The notes under the pieces are model-generated. The model had not been told where the DNA came from. It did no database searches and saw only the letters and a program-made list of their open reading frames with translations. DNA of 10,596 nt. It comes from Actinomycetota bacterium (lineage in GTDB: Bacteria; Actinomycetota; Acidimicrobiia; Acidimicrobiales; Poriferisodaliceae). The stretch covers positions 4,534 to 15,129 of the forward strand of contig PCCJ01000002.1 of the NCBI GenBank assembly GCA_002731665.1, given 5' to 3'. A program made the position numbers and the translations under genes. Position 1 is the first letter of the stretch, and each line of letters begins with the position of its first letter. Positions 1 to 5,596 of the stretch are shown here, piece after piece.

Positions 1-2
1 TA

Positions 3-347
3 GGTGGAGAGCAATGGTTCCAAGATTTGTGTACCCGATTTTATATGAAAGTTGCTGAGGATGAGGATCTAAGGAAGCTTTACCCTAATGATCTTGAACC
101 GTCGCGTTACTGGTTAGCGATGTTTTTGGCCCAGTACTGGGGAGGTCCTGCCCAGTACTCAGATACACGCGGGCATCCGAGACTACGGATGCGGCACATG
201 CACCTTGAAGTAGGTATCCAAGAACGTGATCTATGGTTTCGACATATGAGAGCGTCTCTTTTGGAAGCAAATCTAGAGGTTGATCTTGAGAAAAAAATGC
301 TCGACTATTTTCAGATGGCAGCGGATCACCTCATAAATAGCGATTAG
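3..347 (+). CDS. glbO: Group II truncated haemoglobin (GlbO-like), 5' end cut by window
   Basis: Small haem-binding globin of the group II truncated family, which binds O2 or NO in the cytoplasm and is linked to oxygen or nitrosative-stress chemistry. The frame is open from base 3 and begins GGEQWF, matching the GG...F pattern near the N-terminus of M. tuberculosis GlbO, so only about 9-10 residues lie outside the window. The TTG at 27 is therefore not the start. Key positions, numbered from the first visible Gly, are all present: B10 Tyr (Y14), CD1 Tyr (Y27), QYWGGP (44-49), proximal F8 His in RLRMRH (H65) and the group II G8 Trp in ERDLW (W78). The C-terminus (DYFQMAADHLINS) also fits the family. 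There is a one-residue deletion after the LYP motif relative to GlbO. A 69-bp gap without a clear terminator separates it from the next gene. Confidence 0.95.
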   Translation, partial: GGEQWFQDLCTRFYMKVAEDEDLRKLYPNDLEPSRYWLAMFLAQYWGGPAQYSDTRGHPRLRMRHMHLEVGIQERDLWFRHMRASLLEANLEVDLEKKMLDYFQMAADHLINSD

Positions 348-401
348 CCATACAAAAAGTTACTTAGTACTTGTGGTTGGCGCTACTCTTCAGTCTCAGT
401 C

Positions 402-407
402 AAGGGG
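402..407 (+). promoter_or_regulatory. Shine-Dalgarno site of the DoxX gene
   Basis: AAGGGG lies 9 nt upstream of the ATG at 417. It supports that start and shows that this genome uses Shine-Dalgarno initiation. Confidence 0.6.
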
Positions 408-416
408 ATTCGGTAT

Positions 417-917
417 ATGGACCAAGATGCTTACGATTTAGGACTGCTGCTAATGCGGTCAACGCTTGGAATTGTGTTAGCTCTGCATGGTATTGCTAAA
501 TACAGGGGGGGAATAGCTGGTGTCGGGAAATGGTTTACCTCGGAAGGACTAAAACCGGGTTTATTGCATGCCCACATGGCAGGCTCGGCAGAAATAGGCG
601 CAGGGCTAGGGCTAGCTGCTGGATTTTTTACTCCGATAGCAGCAATGGCATATGTAGGAGTGATGTGTGTAGCGGGTTGGGTTGGGCATCGCGATAAAGG
701 ATTTTTTGTTATTCGAAATGGATGGGAGTACACATTCGTGCTCGCTGCGTTAGCTGCATGTGTCCCTTTACTTGGTTCAGGCAAATATTCGTTAGATAAC
801 TTGATGGGCATAGAGTGGACCGGCGCAGGGTGGTTCGCAGTCACTCTTGGCGGCGGGGTTTTGGCCGCTGTTCTTTTACTCATACTCTTTTACCGCCCAC
901 CTAATAAAGCCGATTAA
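417..917 (+). CDS. DoxX-family integral membrane protein
   Basis: A 166-residue membrane protein of the DoxX family. The family's role is poorly defined; members are associated with redox or thiol homeostasis, or named after a thiosulfate:quinone oxidoreductase subunit. Family features in order: LLMRSTLGIVLALHGIAKY in the first helix (about 8-28), a loop with WFTSEGLKPG (39-48), AGSAEIGAGLGLAAGFFTPIA (55-75), then GHRDKGFF and NGWEYTFVLA (90-110), then GSGKYSLDN (120-128). I count about five hydrophobic segments (8-26, 55-73, 75-92, 104-122, 138-158), the last followed by a short charged tail. Length is typical or slightly long for the family. The start is fixed by an AAGGGG ribosome site. 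It lies 69 bp after the haemoglobin gene and 30 bp before the GtrA gene, so a shared transcript is possible. The specific substrate is unknown. Confidence 0.88.
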   Translation: MDQDAYDLGLLLMRSTLGIVLALHGIAKYRGGIAGVGKWFTSEGLKPGLLHAHMAGSAEIGAGLGLAAGFFTPIAAMAYVGVMCVAGWVGHRDKGFFVIRNGWEYTFVLAALAACVPLLGSGKYSLDNLMGIEWTGAGWFAVTLGGGVLAAVLLLILFYRPPNKAD

Positions 918-947
918 GAGGAGACTTTCCATACAATTGATCTCACT

Positions 948-1355
948 ATGAGATGGTTATGTGAGAAGCGGTTGAAGCTATTAAAGTTTTCAGTCGTTTC
1001 GATTGTCTCGCTGATCATTACCCAGAGTGCTTTGTGGTCAGGAATTGAGATTGGGCGATGGTCTCCGCTATGGGCTAATTTTTGGGCGGTGTCGATAGCA
1101 TCTCTTCCTGCTTATTATTTGAACTACCGTTGGGTTTGGAACCTGAAGAATAGGGACTCAATACGGAGCGACGTGCTTCTTTTTTGGGGATTCAACCTTG
1201 TTGGCTTGTTTCTATCGACTGGAGCTATAGCAATAATCAGTCAAGTAGCGGATTCGACTTTTCTTATACTGCTGACCAATTTTGGCTCTTTCGGGTTGTT
1301 GTGGGCAGGCAAATTTATTTTCCTTGATAATTTTCTTTTTCGAAGAGGTACGTAG
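948..1355 (+). CDS. GtrA-family membrane protein
   Basis: A 135-residue protein with four predicted membrane helices (about 12-34, 40-58, 76-98, 103-122). It matches the GtrA family, small membrane proteins associated with export or flipping of polyprenyl-linked sugars and often encoded beside glycosyltransferases. Supporting motifs are LLKFSVVSIVSL at the N-terminus, the aromatic YYLNYRWVW after helix 2 (56-64), and the C-terminal KFIFLDNFLFRR. The start is uncertain. The purine-rich AAGAGGAGA (916-924) lies about 23 nt before the ATG, too far for normal pairing; no other standard start codon in this frame is better placed, although an ATT at 936 would be. The methyltransferase start follows its stop by one base. 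Context (a glycosyltransferase and methyltransferases nearby) supports a role in lipid-linked sugar handling, but this is inference. Confidence 0.85.
   Translation: MRWLCEKRLKLLKFSVVSIVSLIITQSALWSGIEIGRWSPLWANFWAVSIASLPAYYLNYRWVWNLKNRDSIRSDVLLFWGFNLVGLFLSTGAIAIISQVADSTFLILLTNFGSFGLLWAGKFIFLDNFLFRRGT
1342..1348 (+). promoter_or_regulatory. Shine-Dalgarno site that decides the methyltransferase start
   Basis: GAAGAGG sits 8 nt before the GTG at 1357, inside the end of the GtrA gene. It favours that GTG over the longest open frame starting at 1282. Confidence 0.6.
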
Positions 1356-1356
1356 G

Positions 1357-1980
1357 GTGAGAGCCGAGCATCAAAAAGCAGCTCAAAGCTGCAGAGGTTT
1401 TATGCCTCATGAAGAAGGAATGGCCCTCTACCAGGCTGTGGCTGCCGTGGGCGCCAAGGGTCCCATAATCGAAGTTGGATCATATTGTGGTAAGTCCACG
1501 ATATATCTAGGGTCGGCGGCACTTGAGATAGGGGCAACAGTTTTTACGATTGATCACCACCGAGGTTCGGAAGAAATGCAAGAAGGTTGGGATCACCACG
1601 ACTCAAGTCTGGTGGATACGGAAACTGGACGAATGGACTCCTTGCCGGAGCTAAGAAAAAATCTCGAAAATGTTGGTATGGAGTCGACAGTTGTGGCGAT
1701 CGTTGGAGACGCTCTAACAGTCAGCTATTTTTGGGAAACTCCATGTTCATTAGTATTTATTGACGGAGGTCATGGGCCGATACCAGCTCATGCCGACTTC
1801 GATAGCTGGGCGCCGAAAGTTTGTATCGGTGGTTTATTGGCGATACATGACGTTTTCCCCGATCCTAACGATGGAGGACGGCCTCCTTACGAGATTTATC
1901 TCAAGGCTTTGAACAGTCAGAGCTTTATAGATTATGCAGCTGTCGGGAGTCTGCGTATCCTACAAAAAATTGATTTGTAA
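1357..1980 (+). CDS. Class I SAM-dependent methyltransferase (Methyltransf_24-like)
   Basis: A 207-residue Rossmann-fold methyltransferase, likely cytosolic. Motif I is IIEVGSYCGKST (37-48), the acidic residue that would bind the SAM ribose is in FTIDHH (D66), a GDAL element is at 117-120, VFIDGGHG (133-140) is the post-motif strand, and IHDVFPD (163-169) follows. FIDGGHG plus the IHD segment resembles the Methyltransf_24 / O-methyltransferase-3 group, in which such Asp and His residues can bind a metal. I chose GTG 1357 because a good ribosome site precedes it and because the upstream extension (from 1282) would overlap GtrA by 74 bases and adds only a Cys/Phe-rich tail typical of an out-of-frame membrane gene. 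It starts one base after the GtrA stop, implying coupling. Acceptor unknown; context suggests a sugar or glycolipid. Confidence 0.85.
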   Translation: MRAEHQKAAQSCRGFMPHEEGMALYQAVAAVGAKGPIIEVGSYCGKSTIYLGSAALEIGATVFTIDHHRGSEEMQEGWDHHDSSLVDTETGRMDSLPELRKNLENVGMESTVVAIVGDALTVSYFWETPCSLVFIDGGHGPIPAHADFDSWAPKVCIGGLLAIHDVFPDPNDGGRPPYEIYLKALNSQSFIDYAAVGSLRILQKIDL

Positions 1981-1991
1981 CATCTTGCAAA

Positions 1992-3017
1992 TTATCTAAG
2001 CGTTGGGATGTTGTCACCAATCAGCAGACGCGAAGCTTCTGATTTGTTATCCAAAGCATCGGCTGTGAGGATAATCGCTGCACTCGTATAGGTTGAGCGC
2101 TCTCCATCAGGGAAAGTGATGTGTTCGGGATAAACCAGCCCTGTAAAGTATGCGCCATCTTCGTCTCTCATCGCTCTGGTCGTCGTAAATAACTGGCGGG
2201 CGCGATCTTCATTTCCAGTCGCTAGATAGGCAAGTGCGCATTCACAAGTCTCTGCTGCGGTCACCCACGGCTGGTCCGAAACACATCTAACTCCCCGGTC
2301 AGCGAGTAAAAACTTTGAGGACCCTTCGTTAAGTCGGCGGACAGCTTTCTCGCCATGTACCGCACCAGATAAAACTGGATAATACCAGTCCATCGCCCAC
2401 CTATGTTTAGGCTCAAATTGGTCCTCGTGATGAGCAATGAGGTCAGCTATTCGAAGAGCGGATAGTTCCCATTGAGGGCAATCTATCCCTAGAGTTTGGG
2501 CTATGGATAGCCCGCTCCTTAGCGAATGAAAAATCGAGGAAGAACCAGTGAGGAGCGAGTATGACCAGGGTGCTCCATTGCTATGCAAAGCCCACGGGAT
2601 ATGACCTGAGGCAGTCTGAGAGCCAACCACGAAATCAAGGGCAGATCTCACTACAGGCCACATTTCTTCGAGGAAAGACCTGTCGGCTGTGACCAGGAAG
2701 TGGTGCAAAATCCCTGTGGCAACATAAGCGCAACAGTTCGTGTCTACTTTTGAATCCTCGATACTGTTTTTCAGATAGTAGTGATACCAAGTACCATCCT
2801 GATTCTGCGCACTTTTTAGCCACTCGTATGCTTTCTCAGCGTTACGCGTAAAACCAGTGGCGCTTAGAGCCATGGCAGCCTCAGTATGGTTCCAGGTGTC
2901 AGCATGGCTGTTCTCAAACCAAAGAATCATTCCATTGGGTTGCTGATGTTTGACTATAGATTCAGCTGTTTCTGTTAGCTCTTGTTGAGCTAGGACACCC
3001 ATAAATTCGGAAGACAT
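1992..3017 (-). CDS. Alpha/alpha-toroid protein of the 'prenyltransferase/squalene cyclase-like' type, function unknown
   Basis: A 341-residue, largely helical protein without signal peptide or membrane segments. It carries a clear QW-type repeat, AYEWLKSAQNQDGTW (64-78), as in squalene/hopene cyclases and other alpha/alpha toroids, and weaker related repeats (KHQQPNGMILW at 23-33; a segment near 277-290 with MRDEDGAYF). Other conspicuous stretches are HADTWNHTEAAMAL (38-51), VDTNCCAYVATG (91-102) and the Trp/Tyr-rich HRWAMDWYYP (205-214). I see no DxDD acid motif of class II terpene cyclases and no obvious zinc ligand set of protein prenyltransferases. The usual name therefore describes only the fold, and a glycan-active toroid (six-hairpin glycosidase type) is equally possible. 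The ATG at 3017 is chosen over 3059 because an AGGT ribosome site precedes it and the longer form would overlap the upstream gene. It is the last gene of the GT4 operon. Confidence 0.75.
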   Translation of the reverse strand: MSSEFMGVLAQQELTETAESIVKHQQPNGMILWFENSHADTWNHTEAAMALSATGFTRNAEKAYEWLKSAQNQDGTWYHYYLKNSIEDSKVDTNCCAYVATGILHHFLVTADRSFLEEMWPVVRSALDFVVGSQTASGHIPWALHSNGAPWSYSLLTGSSSIFHSLRSGLSIAQTLGIDCPQWELSALRIADLIAHHEDQFEPKHRWAMDWYYPVLSGAVHGEKAVRRLNEGSSKFLLADRGVRCVSDQPWVTAAETCECALAYLATGNEDRARQLFTTTRAMRDEDGAYFTGLVYPEHITFPDGERSTYTSAAIILTADALDNKSEASRLLIGDNIPTLR

Positions 3018-3022
3018 TTTTA

Positions 3023-3027
3023 ACCTA
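3023..3027 (-). promoter_or_regulatory. Shine-Dalgarno overlapping the upstream stop codon
   Basis: On the minus strand TAGGT lies about 5-6 nt before the ATG at 3017. Its first three bases are the TAG stop of the preceding methyltransferase gene, an arrangement that suits termination-reinitiation coupling and supports the 3017 start. Confidence 0.5.
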
Positions 3028-3750
3028 CCGATAATCTGGTTTAGAACCGTAGAGAACAATTGATTTGGCGATTAATGGGTTGAGTAGTTTTTCTGTAGTT
3101 CGAGTGATCCGAGGTCTCTTCACTATGTCCCAAACTAGAAGCTTATGGAATATGCGTACTAGGAAATTCCCATGGTTCTTAGGGCCGACTGCACATTTTA
3201 ACCACCAATAAGGCGAGTGCAGCGCATGAGCTCTGCCGATACCGTCATTTCGGAAGCCAGCGTTTCTAAGCTTTGATTCAAGTATGGAACGGCGATAAAT
3301 TCGGACGTGCCCGCCAACTGCCTTAGGAGCGTAGTATTCGCTGCTTAGCTTCCAGCAAATAGTCTCTGGAAACCATGCTGGCACGGTTACAGCTATGGTG
3401 CCGCCGGGGCGTAGAACTCTGAAGAGCTCGGCAATTGCTTGCTGGTCATTAGAAATATGCTCTAGAACTTCTGAGCAGATAATTCGGTGGAATGTGTTAT
3501 CGGGAAATGGCAAATTGAGAGCATCACCACGAAGCGGTTGGCCAGAAGAGTCTGCTGGTATCTCTTCTGAGTGAATCATTGCCGCAAAGGTGTTTCGGAC
3601 ATCGAGAAGTTCTGTGAAACTGTAATCGAGAGCAACTATTCGGCATCCTCGACGCACAAACTCAAAGGCGTGCCGCCCTGCTCCGCATCCCATATCTAAA
3701 ACTAAATCATCCGCTGCTGCTTCGAGCCGGTTGTAATCAACTGTGAGCAT
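3025..3750 (-). CDS. Class I SAM-dependent methyltransferase (Methyltransf_11-like)
   Basis: A 241-residue Rossmann-fold methyltransferase. Motif I is VLDMGCGAGRHAFEF (17-31), motif II acidic Asp is in IVALDYS (D42), GDALNLPFPDNTF (75-87) precedes the SEVLEHI motif (93-99), and ELFRVLRPGGTIAVTVP (108-124) is the classic post-motif helix-strand. The C-terminal third (about 140-241) is rich in aromatic and basic residues (HSPYWWLKC at 178-186, KRPRITRTTEKL) and probably forms the acceptor site or a membrane-surface patch; this is inference. The ATG shares one base with the TAA stop of the GT4 gene (TAATG), with AGGTGG about 9 nt upstream, so the two are translationally coupled. Acceptor unknown, most likely a sugar, lipid or quinone-like product of the operon. 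Confidence 0.88.
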   Translation of the reverse strand: MLTVDYNRLEAAADDLVLDMGCGAGRHAFEFVRRGCRIVALDYSFTELLDVRNTFAAMIHSEEIPADSSGQPLRGDALNLPFPDNTFHRIICSEVLEHISNDQQAIAELFRVLRPGGTIAVTVPAWFPETICWKLSSEYYAPKAVGGHVRIYRRSILESKLRNAGFRNDGIGRAHALHSPYWWLKCAVGPKNHGNFLVRIFHKLLVWDIVKRPRITRTTEKLLNPLIAKSIVLYGSKPDYR

Positions 3751-5033
3751 TACTTTGTTCCACCTGCAGAGTTCGTTTGCTCCAAAGAATCCAATAAGGC
3801 GTAATAATGTTCGACGGTTTTCTCTGCAGTGGAATGCCAGGAGTAATTAGAGATAACACGCAACCTGCCTTGTTGCCCAACGGTTTCTCTAAGTGATGAT
3901 TGGTTTAGAGCCCAGCGAATTTTGTTCGCTAGAGCCGTGACATCACCAGGAGGTACGTGCAAAGCTGTTACCCCATCATCTCCTACCACCTCAGGAAGTG
4001 CACCTCCTGTAGTAGCGATCAGAGGAACTCCACAGGACATGGCCTCGATGGCAGGGAGTGAGAATCCCTCATACAGCGAAGGAACGATGGCTAATTCTGC
4101 TGTGCTGTATAGCTCTACGATTTTCTCGTCGGGCACGCCACTTATGAATTCAATATGGTTTTCAAGCTTTAGATCTTTGATCAGTGCCGTTGCCTTTGAG
4201 TCGTATTTAGGTTTTCCGATGACAACGAGATGGACGTCGGGATTTTCAGTCCGAATTTTTGCTAATGCTTCAAGTAGAAATGCAAGACCTTTCATTGCGA
4301 CATCTGCACTAGCTGTGGTCATCAATCGTCCGGGTACAACCGGGACTTCTGGTAACGGAATGAACTGAGAAGAATCTACCCCAACATGAACTATGTGAAG
4401 TCGGTCAGGTGAAATTCCGTGATCGGCAACTATGTCATCAAAACTATTAGTTGACACCGTTAAGATTCTTGGTAGTTTTTGTGCCACTTTTGTTTGCATT
4501 CGGGTGAAGGAATAAAATCTGTTTTTAGTAAAACGCTTCCAACGAGTGGTTGCATGCTTGGTTTCCAGCCGTCGGTCAACGGTAATTGGATGGTGAATCG
4601 TAGCGAGGACTGGAAGTCCTGATCTATGGATTTTTAGAATTCCGTACCCGAGACACTGATTGTCATGAACAATATCGAAATCATTAGATCGTCTAGCTAA
4701 CTCTCGGTTAGCGCGCAAGCTAAATGTCAGCGGTTCTGCGAATGTTGCTAGCGAAGTAACTGCATATTCCAAAACGTCATAACGGTCTTTGAATTCGGAT
4801 AGCCGGGGCCTTCGAAAAGGATCCGGCATTCTATACAGGTCGAGGCTGGGTAGCTCTGTAAGAGAGGCACCGTCATCTAGATGTGGGTAAGGAGGTCCAG
4901 AGAAGACCTCTACCAAATGTCCTAGTTTAGTTAATTCGCGTGCCATGTGACGGGTGTATACACCTTGCCCGCCGGTGTATGGGTGGCCCCGATAAGTTAA
5001 AAAAGCGATGCGAAGCGGACGCTCGACGGACAT
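3750..5033 (-). CDS. GT4-family glycosyltransferase (GT-B fold)
   Basis: A 427-residue retaining glycosyltransferase transferring a sugar from a nucleotide sugar to an unidentified acceptor on the cytoplasmic side. The N-terminal half has TYRGHPYTGGQGVYTRHMA (13-31), the glycine-rich acceptor-side loop of GT4 enzymes. HVGVDSSQF (216-224) marks the start of the C-terminal domain. The donor-site EX7E motif is E322-GFSLPAI-E330, preceded by ELAIVPSLY and followed by AMSCGVPLIATTGGALPEVVGDDG. The loop before K248-G249 reads TTASADVAMKG, and alanine sits where most GT4 enzymes have a phosphate-binding Arg. GAGG lies 4 nt before the ATG. It is first of a three-gene operon (GT4, methyltransferase, toroid) whose promoter should be in the 125-bp divergent gap shared with dtd. 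Confidence 0.9.
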   Translation of the reverse strand: MSVERPLRIAFLTYRGHPYTGGQGVYTRHMARELTKLGHLVEVFSGPPYPHLDDGASLTELPSLDLYRMPDPFRRPRLSEFKDRYDVLEYAVTSLATFAEPLTFSLRANRELARRSNDFDIVHDNQCLGYGILKIHRSGLPVLATIHHPITVDRRLETKHATTRWKRFTKNRFYSFTRMQTKVAQKLPRILTVSTNSFDDIVADHGISPDRLHIVHVGVDSSQFIPLPEVPVVPGRLMTTASADVAMKGLAFLLEALAKIRTENPDVHLVVIGKPKYDSKATALIKDLKLENHIEFISGVPDEKIVELYSTAELAIVPSLYEGFSLPAIEAMSCGVPLIATTGGALPEVVGDDGVTALHVPPGDVTALANKIRWALNQSSLRETVGQQGRLRVISNYSWHSTAEKTVEHYYALLDSLEQTNSAGGTK

Positions 5034-5079
5034 AGAACCTCAGACTGGGTGTTGCGAATATTGAACCCACGTAAAGGCT

Positions 5080-5098
5080 ACCGTCCGGTAACCGTCGG
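5080..5098. promoter_or_regulatory. ACCGTC repeats with palindromes in the divergent GT4/dtd gap
   Basis: ACCGTC occurs at 5080-5085 and again at 5091-5096, 11 bp apart or about one helical turn. The same bases form overlapping inverted repeats ACCG-TC-CGGT (5080-5089) and CGGT-A-ACCG (5086-5094). This could be an operator serving the two divergent units, but short GC-rich repeats can occur by chance and no known regulator site is recognised. Confidence 0.3.
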
Positions 5099-5115
5099 AT
5101 TCAAAGACTGGTGCT

Positions 5116-5121
5116 TATGAT
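5116..5121 (+). promoter_or_regulatory. Candidate -10 box for dtd
   Basis: TATGAT matches the TATAAT consensus at five of six positions, with TG two bases upstream (close to an extended -10). No convincing -35 is seen. Transcription from about 5128 would leave a leader of roughly 30 nt before the GTG at 5159. Confidence 0.3.
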
Positions 5122-5158
5122 CAATTTATAAGAGGTTTAAGAAAGTGAAGGTTGAGAA

Positions 5159-5596
5159 GTGCGAGTTCTATTGCAGCGAGTACTAGAAGCGTCTGTCGTA
5201 AGCGAGGGTGAGCTGACCGGACAAATAGGTAGAGGATTGTGCGCTTTCGTTGGTGTTACTCACTCTGATGCAGAGCTGACTGCCACGAAACTTGCAGATA
5301 AACTATGGAACTTGAGAGTTTTCGAAGACTCTGCTGGCTTAATGAATCTCTCCGTTGCAGAAATGAGTAGGGAAATACTTGTGGTGAGTCAGTTCACTCT
5401 CTATGGGGATTCAAGTAAAGGTCGTCGGCCTTCTTTTGTAGAGGCTGCGCGACCTGAACATGCAGAGCCATTAATTGATTTATTTTGTCAGCGACTAGAA
5501 AGCCATGGAGCGAAATTGGGGCTTGGCCGTTTTCAAACAGAGATGCAGGTTCATATCATCAACGACGGGCCGGTGACGTTAATGATTGAAGCCTGA
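5159..5596 (+). CDS. dtd: D-aminoacyl-tRNA deacylase
   Basis: Cytosolic homodimeric proofreading enzyme that hydrolyses D-amino acids (and glycine mischarged on tRNA-Ala) from tRNA. The length of 145 residues is the family norm. It starts MRVLLQRVLEASV as expected, has the catalytic-loop motif SQFTLYGD (S77-Q78-F79-T80, then LYGD) and KGRRPSF (88-94), and ends with the cross-subunit chiral-selectivity motif NDGPVT (135-140, the Gly-cisPro at 137-138). The start is GTG with AAGG (5148-5151) seven bases upstream. It stands alone on the plus strand between the GT4 operon and the haem operon. Its last 38 bases are antisense to the end of lnt, so the GPVT motif and the Lnt tail are encoded by the same base pairs. 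Confidence 0.96.
   Translation: MRVLLQRVLEASVVSEGELTGQIGRGLCAFVGVTHSDAELTATKLADKLWNLRVFEDSAGLMNLSVAEMSREILVVSQFTLYGDSSKGRRPSFVEAARPEHAEPLIDLFCQRLESHGAKLGLGRFQTEMQVHIINDGPVTLMIEA

Noticed and set aside
348..416. AAGT/ACTT-type short palindromes after the haemoglobin gene as a terminator.
   Set aside because: The stem is AT-rich and only about 4 bp, with no following T-run.
431..883. A 150-codon open frame on the minus strand.
   Set aside because: Shadow of the DoxX gene. Its Pro/Ser/Ala-rich sequence matches no family, and the plus-strand product is clearly DoxX.
1282..1356. N-terminal extension of the methyltransferase from ATG 1282.
   Set aside because: It lies within the GtrA gene and encodes a Cys/Phe-rich stretch with no methyltransferase similarity; GTG 1357 has a good ribosome site.
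1974..2014. AACATC ... GATGTT inverted repeat across the convergent methyltransferase/toroid junction as a possible bidirectional terminator.
   Set aside because: The arms are only 6 bp, the intervening sequence is about 26 nt, there is no GC-rich stem, and most of it lies inside the toroid gene. Too weak to call.
3922..4368. A 148-codon open frame on the plus strand.
   Set aside because: Antisense to the GT4 donor-binding domain; low-complexity Ser/Thr/Ala composition, no ribosome site of note.
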